Shown here one piece after another: positions 9,096 through 18,423 of a stretch of 64,000 bases of DNA. Source of the DNA: MRBY01 sp943371005 (GTDB lineage Bacteria > Cyanobacteriota > Cyanobacteriia > Cyanobacteriales > MRBY01); the NCBI GenBank assembly GCA_943371005.1, contig CALRTB020000002.1:262275-326274 (forward strand), read 5' to 3'. The notes beneath the pieces are model-generated. The model was given only the letters and a program-made list of their open reading frames with translations, was not told the origin of the DNA and ran no database searches. The position numbers and the translations under genes were made by a program. Positions within the stretch are counted from its first letter, which is position 1; each line of letters starts with the position of its first letter.

Positions 9096-9962
9096 ATGAG
9101 TATTGTCTTAGATTGGATTATTGAACCCCTACAGTATGGATTTCTCGTCAAAGCCATTTGGGTAAGTGCCTTTGTCGGCCTTGTCTGTGCTGTATTGTCC
9201 TGCTATATCACCCTCAAGGGTTGGTCGCTCATGGGTGATGCCGTTTCCCATGCTGTGGTTCCAGGGGTCGTGGTGGCCTATGCCCTCAATATTCCCTTCG
9301 CCATTGGGGCCTTTATCTTTGGTTTTGGTGCGACCGTGGCCATTGGTTACGTGAAGTCAAAAACGAGGCTTAAAGAAGATGCTGTCATTGGGGTGATTTT
9401 CACAGGGTTCTTTGCCTTTGGCCTTGTCTTAATTACGAAAATCCCCAGCAATGTTGATCTTTTTCACATTCTGTTTGGCAACGTCCTGGGGATTTCTAAC
9501 AGTGATATTGTACAAACGTTGATTGCTGGCACGATGACCTTGGTGGTTATCCTTATTCAACGGAAAGATCTCTTACTCTTTTGCTTTGATCCCAATCATG
9601 CCAAGGCCATTGGTCTGAATACTCAACTGATGTATTACACGCTTTTGTCTGTGCTGGCGTTGACCATCGTGACGGCTCTGCAAACGGCAGGCATTATTTT
9701 AGTGATTGCGATGCTCGTCACCCCCGGCTCCATTGCCTACCTACTGACAGACCGCTTCGATCATATGCTGTGGATCTCGGCGGCGAGTAGCATTTTTTCC
9801 TGCGTCTTCGGCACCTATTTGAGTTATCACTTTGATGTCTCTACGGGGGGGGCCATCGTCGTTCTACTCACTACTGTGTTTGTGTTGGCGATGTTTTTTG
9901 CGCCGAAATACGGCATTTTGAGTCAGGGCAAGTCCTCGATCCCCCTGGAATCTTCTTCGTAA
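9096..9962 (+). CDS. mntB: Manganese ABC transporter permease MntB
   Basis: A 288-residue ABC-3 family integral membrane protein with eight or nine hydrophobic segments, forming the channel of the Mn2+ importer. Characteristic stretches are GWSLMGDAVSHAVVPGV near residue 45 and AMLVTPGSIAYLLTDRF near residue 210, as in ZnuB/MntB permeases. Its normal partner gene mntA is displaced by the GIY-YIG gene, whose stop codon is 3 nt upstream, so translation is likely coupled to that gene. No clear terminator follows. Confidence 0.92.
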   Translation: MSIVLDWIIEPLQYGFLVKAIWVSAFVGLVCAVLSCYITLKGWSLMGDAVSHAVVPGVVVAYALNIPFAIGAFIFGFGATVAIGYVKSKTRLKEDAVIGVIFTGFFAFGLVLITKIPSNVDLFHILFGNVLGISNSDIVQTLIAGTMTLVVILIQRKDLLLFCFDPNHAKAIGLNTQLMYYTLLSVLALTIVTALQTAGIILVIAMLVTPGSIAYLLTDRFDHMLWISAASSIFSCVFGTYLSYHFDVSTGGAIVVLLTTVFVLAMFFAPKYGILSQGKSSIPLESSS

Positions 9963-10060
9963 CAGGGAAAAATTATCGTCGATTGACTGATGTTAGATGG
10001 GCGATCGCCAGCCTGATCTAGGTGTCATTTAGATTTAATATGCGAAAAATTAAATGTATT

Positions 10061-10092
10061 AATGCAAAAAATGCATTATGCGGCAATTGCAT
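10061..10092. repeat. Overlapping inverted repeats upstream of the YrdC-like gene
   Basis: AATGCA (10061-10066) and TGCATT (10072-10077) form a perfect dyad, and a third related copy ATTGCAT follows at 10086-10092. They lie 37-68 nt before the ATG at 10129, where an operator could be. No regulator can be named. Confidence 0.35.
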
Positions 10093-10128
10093 CATTTAGG
10101 ATAGAAAAAATATCTAGGTGCAATTACT

Positions 10129-10764
10129 ATGGCAACATTTTTGCCCAAATCTCCCCAGGCGATCGCCCCCATTATCGAACAACTAGACCGTGGGCAAGTC
10201 GTCGCGATCCACACTGATGTAGTGTATCTGCTCATTGCCAATGCCCTGAATCCCCAGGCCACCAACCAGATCCATGAACTCAAAGGTTGGGATCCCCGCA
10301 AGCCCTTGACGCTTCTATTAACGCCCCCAAAGGTGCCTGAATATGGCATCCTCAGCGCCGAAGCCCAAACCCTCGTCAATCAATTTCCCTATCCCATTAG
10401 CGTCATTCTCCCCCACCGCAACAATTTGGCCGAAGGCGTAACCGCTGGTCACAGTGAGGTTTTTGTGTCTTGCCCTGACCAATTTATCTACGATTTGGCA
10501 GCCCAATCCCCTTTTCCCATTGCCGCCGGTACTGCCAGCTTAGGCAGTGAGATGCGCGCGAACGATGCAAAAACTGCCGAAGCCTTTTTCGGGCAGCAAG
10601 TTTCCCTAATTGTGGACGGGGGCAAGGCAAAAGAACGTATTCGCACCACCCTCATTGATTGTCACTTACCTTTGCCGACCATTTTAAATTTTGGCCTGGT
10701 GTCCTTTGATGATTTGCGGGAAATTGTTCCCCATATTGAATTGCCTTCTCACCTGCGTAAATAA
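10129..10764 (+). CDS. YrdC/Sua5-like protein
   Basis: This 211-residue protein has a YrdC-type fold. TsaC/Sua5 enzymes make threonylcarbamoyl-AMP for the t6A37 tRNA modification. Recognisable features are the nucleotide-binding stretch around residues 28-75 (VAIHTDVVYLLIANAL, then ELKGWDPRKPLTLL) and PIAAGTASLG near residue 135. The first motif departs from the usual PTDTVYGL, so this may be a paralogue that does not make t6A. It stands alone on the plus strand and converges with a minus-strand gene 10 nt away. Confidence 0.75.
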   Translation: MATFLPKSPQAIAPIIEQLDRGQVVAIHTDVVYLLIANALNPQATNQIHELKGWDPRKPLTLLLTPPKVPEYGILSAEAQTLVNQFPYPISVILPHRNNLAEGVTAGHSEVFVSCPDQFIYDLAAQSPFPIAAGTASLGSEMRANDAKTAEAFFGQQVSLIVDGGKAKERIRTTLIDCHLPLPTILNFGLVSFDDLREIVPHIELPSHLRK

Positions 10765-10774
10765 ACGCTCGTGT

Positions 10775-11416
10775 TCACAGTTGCTCGTCATCACTTATGA
10801 GCTCTGAGCCAGAACTACCTGTTAAAAACATAATATTGGCCCCTTTTAGTTTGCGGCGGAGATAGGTATAGGGATTACCATAATTCCCTTCCCAGGGATT
10901 TACCCAAACCTCCGCTTCAATTAGGGGAAAAATCCGCACAACTGCGCGCGTTAACTCGTAGATATTGTCGAATTTAAAATCTGGAAAGAGAATTTTTTCT
11001 CCTTTGCCTAAGAAACGAAGGGTGTCATATTGGGTAACGTGGAGTGCTTTGAGTTGGGGAATTTTGAGAGCGTAAACTTTTGGTTGGGGCAAAAATTGAA
11101 ACCAAGGACGACCCCGTTTAAAAAGTTGCACTAAATAGGCTTCTAAATAAATAATTTGGTTCGCATCGGCATCTACTTTGAGATAGCGAGCATAGGGCAT
11201 GAGGTAAAAAGGAAAAAAGATGAAGGTATAGATAAATAATCCCACGAGATAAACGGCGTAGCGATAGCCCAAAAAATCAGAAATGGGCCATAAAATAATC
11301 GCGAGGGTTGGAACAAAGGCGAGAATAATCGCTGTGTTTTTATCGATGCCTTGTTTGAGCACGAGGTCAGAAGGACTAATGCTCTGGATTCTATAGACTC
11401 TTTTGTATAGGCCCAT
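10775..11416 (-). CDS. Uncharacterised membrane protein with two N-terminal spans
   Basis: I do not recognise a named family. The 213-residue protein has two hydrophobic segments at about residues 28-46 and 52-74, then a soluble region of about 135 residues containing PQPKVYALKIPQLKALHV, which could fold as a small beta-rich domain facing the cytoplasm. The start ATG at 11416 gives MGLYKRVYRIQ. It converges with the YrdC-like gene and lies downstream of aroE on the same strand (126-nt gap). Confidence 0.65.
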   Translation of the reverse strand: MGLYKRVYRIQSISPSDLVLKQGIDKNTAIILAFVPTLAIILWPISDFLGYRYAVYLVGLFIYTFIFFPFYLMPYARYLKVDADANQIIYLEAYLVQLFKRGRPWFQFLPQPKVYALKIPQLKALHVTQYDTLRFLGKGEKILFPDFKFDNIYELTRAVVRIFPLIEAEVWVNPWEGNYGNPYTYLRRKLKGANIMFLTGSSGSELISDDEQL

Positions 11417-11542
11417 GGGGATTCATCTTTTATTAACGCCTGGCTAGGGATCGTGGGAGAGTTGGCCCTGGGCTAGCCAAGGGAGATGCTTTTATCATAC
11501 GCAGTTTTTATACAGGAACCGATAGATCGTCCGGCTCTGATT

Positions 11543-12406
11543 TTACCGAGCAAGATGATCTAGGAGCGCTTGACGCATGGTACCCACAGGCACCGCTTGG
11601 CCGAGCCATTTTTCTAGGGCGATCGCCCCCTGCTGGACGAGCATCTCACTCCCGTCGATAATTTCCGCGCCCTGGGCCTGGGCTTGTTGGAGAAAGCGGG
11701 TGGGAGAAGGGGTATAGATCAGATCATAGGCGATCGCCCCTGGGGGAAGAGTAGCCATCAATTCCTCACTCACTGGGGAAGCATCCACTTTAGGAGCCAT
11801 GCCGATGGGGGTAGCGTTAATGAGCAGTTGGGCCTGGGGAATCAGCCGTTGGCGATCGCCCCAGAGATGAGTCTGCACCTTGCCCGCGAGGGGGGGATTC
11901 TGCCAACTTTCACTAAATTGGGCAAGTTTTTCAGGATCACGACCCAACACATGGATCTGTGGACAACCCAATTGATGACAACCGACCACCACTGCCCGGG
12001 CCGCGCCGCCATTGCCGAGAATTACCGGAGTGACCTTCGACCAGTCCCGTTCTAATGCTTTCAAAGGAGCCACAAAGCCCGCCACATCGGTATTCGTCCC
12101 CTGCCAACCGGTTGCGGTGCGCCAAACGGTATTCACCGCGCCGACCAGTTCAGCCTCCGGGGCGATCGCCTCTAGGTGGGTCATAATCGCCTGTTTGTGG
12201 GGAATGGTAATGCTAAATCCTTGGAGATCAATCGCCCAAAACCCATCAAGGGCCGTTTTGAGATCCGCGCCTGTCACCGGAAACGCCAGGTAAACATAGT
12301 CCACTCCCAGTTCGGCGATCGCCGCATTATGCATGATCGGCGAAAAGGAATGTTTAACCGGATCACCAATCACACCGAGGAGTTTTGTTGTGCCAAGAAT
12401 TTTCAT
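11543..12406 (-). CDS. aroE: Shikimate dehydrogenase
   Basis: NADPH-dependent reduction of 3-dehydroshikimate to shikimate in aromatic amino acid synthesis. The 287-residue protein has the substrate site KHSFSP (residues 18-23), the catalytic lysine K71 in SITIPHK, NTDV with Asp107, and the NADPH-binding loop LGNGGAARAV. C-terminal GSEMLVQQGAIALEKW is also typical. Length and start (ATG at 12406) match the family. The gene precedes an uncharacterised membrane protein on the same strand. Confidence 0.95.
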   Translation of the reverse strand: MKILGTTKLLGVIGDPVKHSFSPIMHNAAIAELGVDYVYLAFPVTGADLKTALDGFWAIDLQGFSITIPHKQAIMTHLEAIAPEAELVGAVNTVWRTATGWQGTNTDVAGFVAPLKALERDWSKVTPVILGNGGAARAVVVGCHQLGCPQIHVLGRDPEKLAQFSESWQNPPLAGKVQTHLWGDRQRLIPQAQLLINATPIGMAPKVDASPVSEELMATLPPGAIAYDLIYTPSPTRFLQQAQAQGAEIIDGSEMLVQQGAIALEKWLGQAVPVGTMRQALLDHLAR

Positions 12407-12477
12407 AATTCACCTTAATTTTTAAAAGATCAAACTTACATTAAAGATCGTTCTGAAAAGTGTTTGAAATTCCTGAT

Positions 12478-13269
12478 TTATCCAGAAATCTTCGTTAAAT
12501 CTAAATGGTAATGGTAAAGGGCAACAGGCTTATTTTGGGCCTGAAAAAAGTCTGGGTCACTGGGAGATAAATAAATCGCTGTGACTTGATTGGCTGTAAT
12601 CTGATCGGGAGCAAGCCGTTGATAGTCCGTCGTCGTTTCAACCCGATTGAGATAGACTTGTTCAGCGCTTTGAAATTGCTGTTGGGTAAGTTCACTGCTG
12701 AAAAACTGGTCGGGTTTAAGTTGATCCTGGGCGCGGCCCGTGACGGTGGAAATCAGACGGCGATCGCCTTTTAAAATCGTTAACTGACGATTGGGATTTT
12801 GGGGATCGACTTCTACTCTTTGTACAGTTTTTTCGCCTAGGTATGCTTGGGCAATTTCAGCACCATTAAAGGTGCGATCCGCCACAATTGCTGCCACTGA
12901 AGCCTGCTTCGGTAAAGATAAAGGTTTTACCGGAAAGTTCGTCCGGGGCTGGAACTTCACTCGAAACACAAAAGGCTGACCGATCAACTGTTCATTCGCA
13001 GCAAATCCAGGCGTGACCAAATCCGGCGCGAGGGGGGCTACCTGGTCAATCAGGGTACTCGTCACCTGCCAAGTCCCCGCAAACCAATCCGGATAGATCA
13101 GATCTTCTCCGGTTTGTACGGGATTGAGGATTGGTAAAGCTTGCCACTGAGGGTAACGCTCAAGGCGATCGCCTAGGGATTCGGCCCAGACCGGACTCAA
13201 TCCCAGAAACCAGACCAACAAACCCAGAACAAGAACTTTTCCCCCAATCTTGACCATTGCCCTAGACAT
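12478..13269 (-). CDS. Exported protein, DUF6816-like
   Basis: This 263-residue protein has an N-terminal signal peptide ending at VWA (residues 27-29) and motifs such as YPDWFAGTWQVTSTLIDQVAPLAPD that I recall from a cyanobacterial/plastid family (DUF6816), often lumenal. Function is unknown. Its start overlaps the end of ychF by 8 nt (ATGTCTAG), so the pair is probably co-transcribed and translationally coupled. A second Met at residue 5 could also be the start. Confidence 0.7.
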   Translation of the reverse strand: MSRAMVKIGGKVLVLGLLVWFLGLSPVWAESLGDRLERYPQWQALPILNPVQTGEDLIYPDWFAGTWQVTSTLIDQVAPLAPDLVTPGFAANEQLIGQPFVFRVKFQPRTNFPVKPLSLPKQASVAAIVADRTFNGAEIAQAYLGEKTVQRVEVDPQNPNRQLTILKGDRRLISTVTGRAQDQLKPDQFFSSELTQQQFQSAEQVYLNRVETTTDYQRLAPDQITANQVTAIYLSPSDPDFFQAQNKPVALYHYHLDLTKISG

Positions 13270-14356
13270 TGAAGCGGAACAACATCACATCCCCTTCCTG
13301 GACTAAGTATTCTTTCCCTTCTGCCCGCACTAGACCCTTTTCCTTGGCAGCAGTCATCGAACCACAGTCCACTAAGTCTTGGTAAGCAACCGTTTCGGCC
13401 CGGATAAAGCCCCGTTCAAAGTCAGTGTGGATCACCCCAGCGGCTTGGGGCGCCTTCATGCCGACGCGAATTGTCCAGGCGCGGGTTTCTTCAGGGCCAG
13501 TGGTCAGGTAAGTGCGCAGACCCAAGAGTTCGTAGGTGGCCCGGATCAAAGATTGCAAACCTCCTTCTTCTACGCCGAGGGATTCCAAGAAATCTTTCTT
13601 TTCAGCGGCGTCTAATTCCACCAGTTCCGCTTCCACCTGGGCCGAAACCACAACCACCTGGGCATTTTCCCGCTGGGCTACTTCGCGTACCTGCTCTACC
13701 CAAGCATTACCATCAGCGAGATCTTCTTCGGAAACATTTGTTGCATAGATCACGGGCTTACGGGTCAACAAACCGAGGGCCTTGATTGCCAGTTCTTCCT
13801 CTTCATCCAACTCCACTTCCCGGGCGGGACGAGCATCTTCGAGGACGGGCAAAATCTTTTCTAACACTGCGACTTCCAACAGGGCTTCCTTGGCGCGACC
13901 CTTGGCTTGTTTGCGGGCGCGGTCAAGACGTTTTTCTACCTGGGCTAGATCTGCCAAAATTAGCTCTAGGTTAATGACATCAATATCGCGGGTCGGGTCA
14001 ACGGAACCGGATACATGGATAATGTCATCGTCGTCAAAACAGCGCACCACATGGACGATGGCATCTACTTCACGAATATTAGCGAGGAACTGGTTGCCTA
14101 AACCTTCCCCTTGACTTGCCCCTTTCACCAGGCCGGCAATGTCCACAAATTCCATGCGAGTGGGGACAATTTTGGCGGATTTGGAAATGTCGGCCAGGAC
14201 GTCTAGGCGCGCATCAGGAACCGCCACCACCCCCACATTCGGTTCGATGGTACAGAAAGGAAAGTTTGCCGCGTCTGCTTTGGCATTTTCGCAGAGGGCA
14301 TTAAAAAGGGTGGATTTTCCAACGTTGGGCAGTCCGACAATTCCGGCTCGTAGCAT
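13262..14356 (-). CDS. ychF: Obg-like ATPase YchF
   Basis: A 364-residue P-loop protein of the Obg/YchF group, a ribosome-associated ATPase linked to translation and oxidative stress responses. G1 is GLPNVGKST (residues 8-16), followed by the G3-region DIAGLVKGAS and NVSEED in place of NKxD, which explains the ATP preference of the family. The C-terminal TGS-like domain ends VQEGDVMLFRFNV, the standard C terminus. The downstream exported-protein gene overlaps by 8 nt. Confidence 0.95.
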   Translation of the reverse strand: MLRAGIVGLPNVGKSTLFNALCENAKADAANFPFCTIEPNVGVVAVPDARLDVLADISKSAKIVPTRMEFVDIAGLVKGASQGEGLGNQFLANIREVDAIVHVVRCFDDDDIIHVSGSVDPTRDIDVINLELILADLAQVEKRLDRARKQAKGRAKEALLEVAVLEKILPVLEDARPAREVELDEEEELAIKALGLLTRKPVIYATNVSEEDLADGNAWVEQVREVAQRENAQVVVVSAQVEAELVELDAAEKKDFLESLGVEEGGLQSLIRATYELLGLRTYLTTGPEETRAWTIRVGMKAPQAAGVIHTDFERGFIRAETVAYQDLVDCGSMTAAKEKGLVRAEGKEYLVQEGDVMLFRFNV

Positions 14357-14394
14357 GGGGCTTTTTCTACAGATTCTTGTATTTTGCTAGGTGG

Positions 14395-16251
14395 TCATTG
14401 TATCCCGAATCGCCAGAGTTTAATGGTTTTATCGGCGGCGGCAGTGGCAATAACTTGACTGTCTGGGGCAATGGCGATCGCCTTGATTTCGGCAGTATGG
14501 GCGGCCAGTTGCACAAAGGGTTGCTCCTGACCCAGTTGCCAAAGGGAAAGGTTGCCTTGGCGATCGCCGCCGGCAAAAAAGCGTTGGTTTGGGGCGATCG
14601 CCAGCGTGGTCAGTGGCATTACAGCACGGAGGATTTTGGGCGCATTACCGGAAGAAAGGGGCCAAATTTTCAAGGTTTGATCAGTGGCGGTACTAATCAG
14701 AAATTGACTATCGGCGCTCACCTGAAAATCAAGAATTTCTCCCTGATGTTCTGGAAGCGTTTCCACAAGTTGACCCTTTTCATAGGCACTTAAACGATTT
14801 CCCTGGGCAAGCCACAGTTGAGTCTTTGCTTGGGATGCCCGGATGAGATGGGCGTCCGGTGCGGTGAAAGTGTAGAGAATATTTTGCTCCGTTAAATCCC
14901 AGACAACAATTTCCTGATCAGCCCCTAAAGCTGCCAATTGCCCTGTTTTTTCCCAGAAGACCAATCCTAGAATCCAAGTGGATTTTTCCTGGAGGCAAGC
15001 GGTTTGAGTTCCCTGGTGCCAATCCCAGAGGCGAATGCTGTAATCCCAACTGCTAGAAATTAGGCGATCGCCCCAAAACGCCAATCCAGAGATAATCCCC
15101 CGGTGGCCCCGCAGACAGCGGGCTTCCCGACGGCGCTCTAAATCCCAAAGGCGAATGGTTTGGTCAGCAGCAGCACTAGCAAAAAACTGACCATCCGGGG
15201 CAAACTGTAGGGCGGTGATATAGGCATGGTGGCCTGTAAAAGTGCGGAAACAATGCCACTGGGGCACGGGTTGAGATTCAACCAGGGAAATAATTTGAGG
15301 CGGTTCGGGATCAACTCGCGGTATGGGTTTTGGGGTCGCTGGTCTAGCGGTTGGGAAAAGTCGATCGAGGATCGCTTGAGCTGATTTGGGGCGATCGCCA
15401 ACGGCCTCAGCGAGCATTTGATCGAGTAAATGGCCTAAATTTTGGCTAACGGGTGTGGTGAGATAATCCCGCCAGACCCAGCGATTTTCTCGCACACTGT
15501 AAAGATCAAAAGGGTGCATCACAGTGAGCAATTCCAGGCAGATCACCCCCAGGCTGTAAAGATCGCTCGCCGGATAACTTTGACCCCGCAGTTGCTCCGG
15601 GGCAGTGTAAATTCCCGAACCGATCAGGGTGCCGGGTTCGGCGCTGGCCATTTTCGAAGTCACTTTCGCCGCCGTAAAATCCACAATCGCCCAATGGTTT
15701 CCGGGGGTGAACAGCAAATTATCCGGATTTAAATCCCGGTGAATTAGCCCGTGGTCATGGACAATTTGCACCAAAGGGAGAATGTCCTGGAGAAACTCCC
15801 GTAATTTTGCCTCAGAAAATGGCCCCGTAAGGTCGAGCTGTTGCCGTAAACTTTCCCCAGCGATCTTCTCAAACACAAGGGTCGGTGGAATCGTGATCTG
15901 GTGCCAATGTTCCGGTAAAAATATCCCCAGAACCGTCGGGAACTCCGGGCGATCGCCTAGGGTTTTTAAACGTGCTGCATTGTCCTGGAACGTCGCCATA
16001 AACTGCTGGGCATTCACGCTCTGGGTGAGAAAAATCTGCTTCAGAATGCAATAACTCTCAGGGAAAGTGCCCCGGTCAATACCCAAGATGGTGCGCCCCT
16101 TTGTTCCCTGGTGCAGCACTTGTTGCGCCACGTAGCGATCGCCTAACATCAGCGGTTGACCACAGGCCGTGCAAAATCTTCCCTGGTCAGGGTTGCGGGG
16201 TTGGGAACAGGTGGGATTCAGACAAAGGATCATCAACAATGGCGATCGCAC
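14395..16251 (-). CDS. Zinc-ribbon Ser/Thr kinase-like protein with WD40 repeats
   Basis: Domain order: a four-cysteine zinc ribbon (Cys10, 15, 27, 30), a protein-kinase fold (about 35-300), then roughly seven WD40 blades (about 335-618, ending DKTIKLWRFGIQ). The start could be GTG at 16251 or ATG at 16233; the latter gives MILCLNPTC. The active site departs from consensus: the catalytic loop reads HRDLNPDN, with Asn in place of the usual Lys, and DFG is DFT. The glycine loop is also weak (HQGTKGRT). It may be a poorly active kinase or a pseudokinase scaffold. It is divergent from the Rpn-family gene. Confidence 0.85.
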   Translation of the reverse strand: MRSPLLMILCLNPTCSQPRNPDQGRFCTACGQPLMLGDRYVAQQVLHQGTKGRTILGIDRGTFPESYCILKQIFLTQSVNAQQFMATFQDNAARLKTLGDRPEFPTVLGIFLPEHWHQITIPPTLVFEKIAGESLRQQLDLTGPFSEAKLREFLQDILPLVQIVHDHGLIHRDLNPDNLLFTPGNHWAIVDFTAAKVTSKMASAEPGTLIGSGIYTAPEQLRGQSYPASDLYSLGVICLELLTVMHPFDLYSVRENRWVWRDYLTTPVSQNLGHLLDQMLAEAVGDRPKSAQAILDRLFPTARPATPKPIPRVDPEPPQIISLVESQPVPQWHCFRTFTGHHAYITALQFAPDGQFFASAAADQTIRLWDLERRREARCLRGHRGIISGLAFWGDRLISSSWDYSIRLWDWHQGTQTACLQEKSTWILGLVFWEKTGQLAALGADQEIVVWDLTEQNILYTFTAPDAHLIRASQAKTQLWLAQGNRLSAYEKGQLVETLPEHQGEILDFQVSADSQFLISTATDQTLKIWPLSSGNAPKILRAVMPLTTLAIAPNQRFFAGGDRQGNLSLWQLGQEQPFVQLAAHTAEIKAIAIAPDSQVIATAAADKTIKLWRFGIQ

Positions 16252-16338
16252 AGAAACCTTTCCATTGTGGCAGGAAGCTATCCTTTCGCTGAAAATTTCC
16301 CAGTAAACTAGCGGGGATAGTCGCCTGTCATTGTCAAA

Positions 16339-17166
16339 GTGAAAACCGATTCCCTATTCTTCCAGTTATTCCAGAAAATGCCCCAGTTATTTTTCGAGAT
16401 TTTAGGGGAGCCTGCTGCCTGGGGTGATAACTATGAATTCTGCTCCGTAGAAATCAAACAAGCCGCCTATCGCATTGACGGTATATTTACGCCGAAGCCC
16501 CACACCGCAGCAAAAACGGTGATTTTCGTTGAATTTCAGTTCCAAAAAGATGAATTTCTCTACGAAAGACTGTTTAGCGAAATTATGCTCTATCTCGCCC
16601 AAAACCTAACAGCAGAAGATTGGCGGGCGATCGCCGTTTACCCTCGACGAAGCATTGAACAGGAAAATAAATATCGTCACCGCACCCTTTTGCAATCCGA
16701 GCAATTTCAGGCAGTTTACCTAGAGGACTTTTTGGGACAGCCCAGTGAACAACTCGGCATCCAACTCATGCAGTTAATCGTTGCCAAGGAAAAGGATACT
16801 CAGCCCTATTTAGATGGTTTGGTGCGGCAGTTGCAGGGCAAGACAGATCCAAAAACCCAGGCAATAATAGAAATGGTCAGCACAATCATGGTTTATAAAT
16901 TTCCGCAGTTGAGCCGAAGTGAGATAGAAGCAATGTTTACCGTCAGCGATTTACAACAAACCAAGGTTTACCAAGAGGCATTAACACAGGGAGAAAAAAC
17001 ACTCATTATTCGACAATTAAACCGTAAACTCGGTCAGATTCCCCCTGAACAGCTCTCCGTGATTCAAAATCTTCCATTGATTACCCTCGAAGCCCTCGGA
17101 GAAGCTTTGCTAGATTTTCGTTCTCCAGCAGACCTGAAGGCTTGGCTAAAATCCCTGGATGAGTGA
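16339..17166 (+). CDS. Rpn-family PD-(D/E)XK nuclease-like protein (DUF2887/DUF4351)
   Basis: The N-terminal 200 residues match the DUF2887-type branch of the Rpn/transposase-like nuclease group, with Asp47 in YRIDGIF and E65-F-Q67 in FVEFQ as likely active-site residues. The C terminus (about residues 215-275) is a DUF4351 tail beginning GEKTLIIRQLNRKLG and ending DLKAWLKSLDE. The start is a GTG at 16339. Such genes are common in many copies in cyanobacteria and are suspected recombination-promoting nucleases. It converges with a hydrolase gene, 4 nt away. Confidence 0.8.
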   Translation: MKTDSLFFQLFQKMPQLFFEILGEPAAWGDNYEFCSVEIKQAAYRIDGIFTPKPHTAAKTVIFVEFQFQKDEFLYERLFSEIMLYLAQNLTAEDWRAIAVYPRRSIEQENKYRHRTLLQSEQFQAVYLEDFLGQPSEQLGIQLMQLIVAKEKDTQPYLDGLVRQLQGKTDPKTQAIIEMVSTIMVYKFPQLSRSEIEAMFTVSDLQQTKVYQEALTQGEKTLIIRQLNRKLGQIPPEQLSVIQNLPLITLEALGEALLDFRSPADLKAWLKSLDE

Positions 17167-17170
17167 TTGA

Positions 17171-18016
17171 TTACAAAGCGTCGAGAAAATTGGCGATCGC
17201 CTGATTAAAGGCTTCCGGTTCGACCATGTGGGCCCAGTGATTGCCGGGGACTTTCTGCCACTGGAGATTGGTTAAATAGTGGCGGTAGGGCTTGAGCTGG
17301 AATTCAAGGCGATTTAAACCCCCTTCCGGTTGCACAAACAGGCTCGGCATGGTTAGAGGTTCTGTCAGACCATTCACCCGGAGAATATCCAGCAAAATTT
17401 CGTCACAGGCGCGCTTCACAAATTTGCTTGTCCAAGTGCCGTCAGGATTTTCCAGAAAGCTTTCTCGACAGATTGCCTGTTGCCACTCGTTCCAGCCGCG
17501 ATATTGTTTGAGCTTTTTGGCGATCGCCTCGGCCTGGTGATAACTCTCGAACTGACCTAGGAGTTTTAAAAAGGGCAGCACCCGGTAGCCAATGGGGAAG
17601 GTGTAGCGCCACCAGAGGGGCAGTTGTCCCATAAAAAAGGGGTCAGCAAGAATCAAACTTTTTACCTTGTCAGGGTTTTGGGTCGCCCATACAGCCGCAA
17701 CCTTTGCCCCCCAACTGTGGCCGAGGAGATGAACCTTTGACCAGCTGAAATGGTTACAAATCCCGTCCAGATCAGCGCTGTAGTCGGCGAAAGTATAGCC
17801 CGTTTCCGGTTTGCCACTGTCCCCATGACCCCGGAGATCCAAGGCCACCACATGGTATTTCTCCCCCAGACTTTCCCCCAGGCTGGCCCACACCAACCCA
17901 TGATCAGCGAGGCCATGGAGCAGCACGACCGGTTCACCGCCCGGATGCCATTCGTAATAGCTCAGAGGGAGGCCGTTAATCTCGATTGTGTGTCGCGTTG
18001 GGGGAGTAAAAGTCAT
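17171..18016 (-). CDS. Alpha/beta-fold hydrolase
   Basis: This 281-residue hydrolase has the nucleophile elbow GHSWG with Ser101, the oxyanion-region HGLADHG (34-40), an acid in the C-terminal half and a late histidine in GNHWAHM. A cap of about 80 residues rich in Trp and Tyr follows residue 130. The substrate cannot be inferred. It is followed upstream by a small membrane-protein gene on the same strand, 16 nt away, so the two may be co-transcribed. Confidence 0.85.
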   Translation of the reverse strand: MTFTPPTRHTIEINGLPLSYYEWHPGGEPVVLLHGLADHGLVWASLGESLGEKYHVVALDLRGHGDSGKPETGYTFADYSADLDGICNHFSWSKVHLLGHSWGAKVAAVWATQNPDKVKSLILADPFFMGQLPLWWRYTFPIGYRVLPFLKLLGQFESYHQAEAIAKKLKQYRGWNEWQQAICRESFLENPDGTWTSKFVKRACDEILLDILRVNGLTEPLTMPSLFVQPEGGLNRLEFQLKPYRHYLTNLQWQKVPGNHWAHMVEPEAFNQAIANFLDAL

Positions 18017-18032
18017 GGTTTAGAGAAAAAAT

Positions 18033-18272
18033 CTAAGATTCTGTTTTATCGTCGCTGTTGTTGCGGGGGAAACCACCAATCAGGCCACTTTCGATCATCA
18101 GGCCCAGGCCAGCATTAACGACAATCAGGCTCACAGTGCCCCACCAAAACCAAGGTTCACCATTGATGCGGCGGGTGATCGATTCCCCCAGGAGGCAGAG
18201 GCCAAAGGGAAACATCAAAACCCCAATCTGGGCAGTAATGTACCAAGTCAGTTTGTTTTTTCTGAGATTCAT
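18033..18272 (-). CDS. Small two-span membrane protein
   Basis: A 79-residue protein with two hydrophobic segments (about residues 9-29 and 42-64) separated by RRINGEPWFWWG. I do not recognise it. It lies 16 nt upstream of the alpha/beta-hydrolase gene on the same strand, which suggests one transcript. The start ATG at 18272 gives MNLRKNKLTWYI, a normal positive-inside N terminus. Confidence 0.6.
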   Translation of the reverse strand: MNLRKNKLTWYITAQIGVLMFPFGLCLLGESITRRINGEPWFWWGTVSLIVVNAGLGLMIESGLIGGFPRNNSDDKTES

Positions 18273-18423
18273 GGGCGATCGCCTTTGCTACGGTAAATTT
18301 TGCTCCAAAAATTATAAAGAGTTGTGGCCGTTCTCGCAGGGGACTTGCTCCCGATGGCGGCCATTCTGCACCGGGCTTTGGGAAACTATATACTGTTGAT
18401 TTGTCTGCCATCCCACCAAATCT

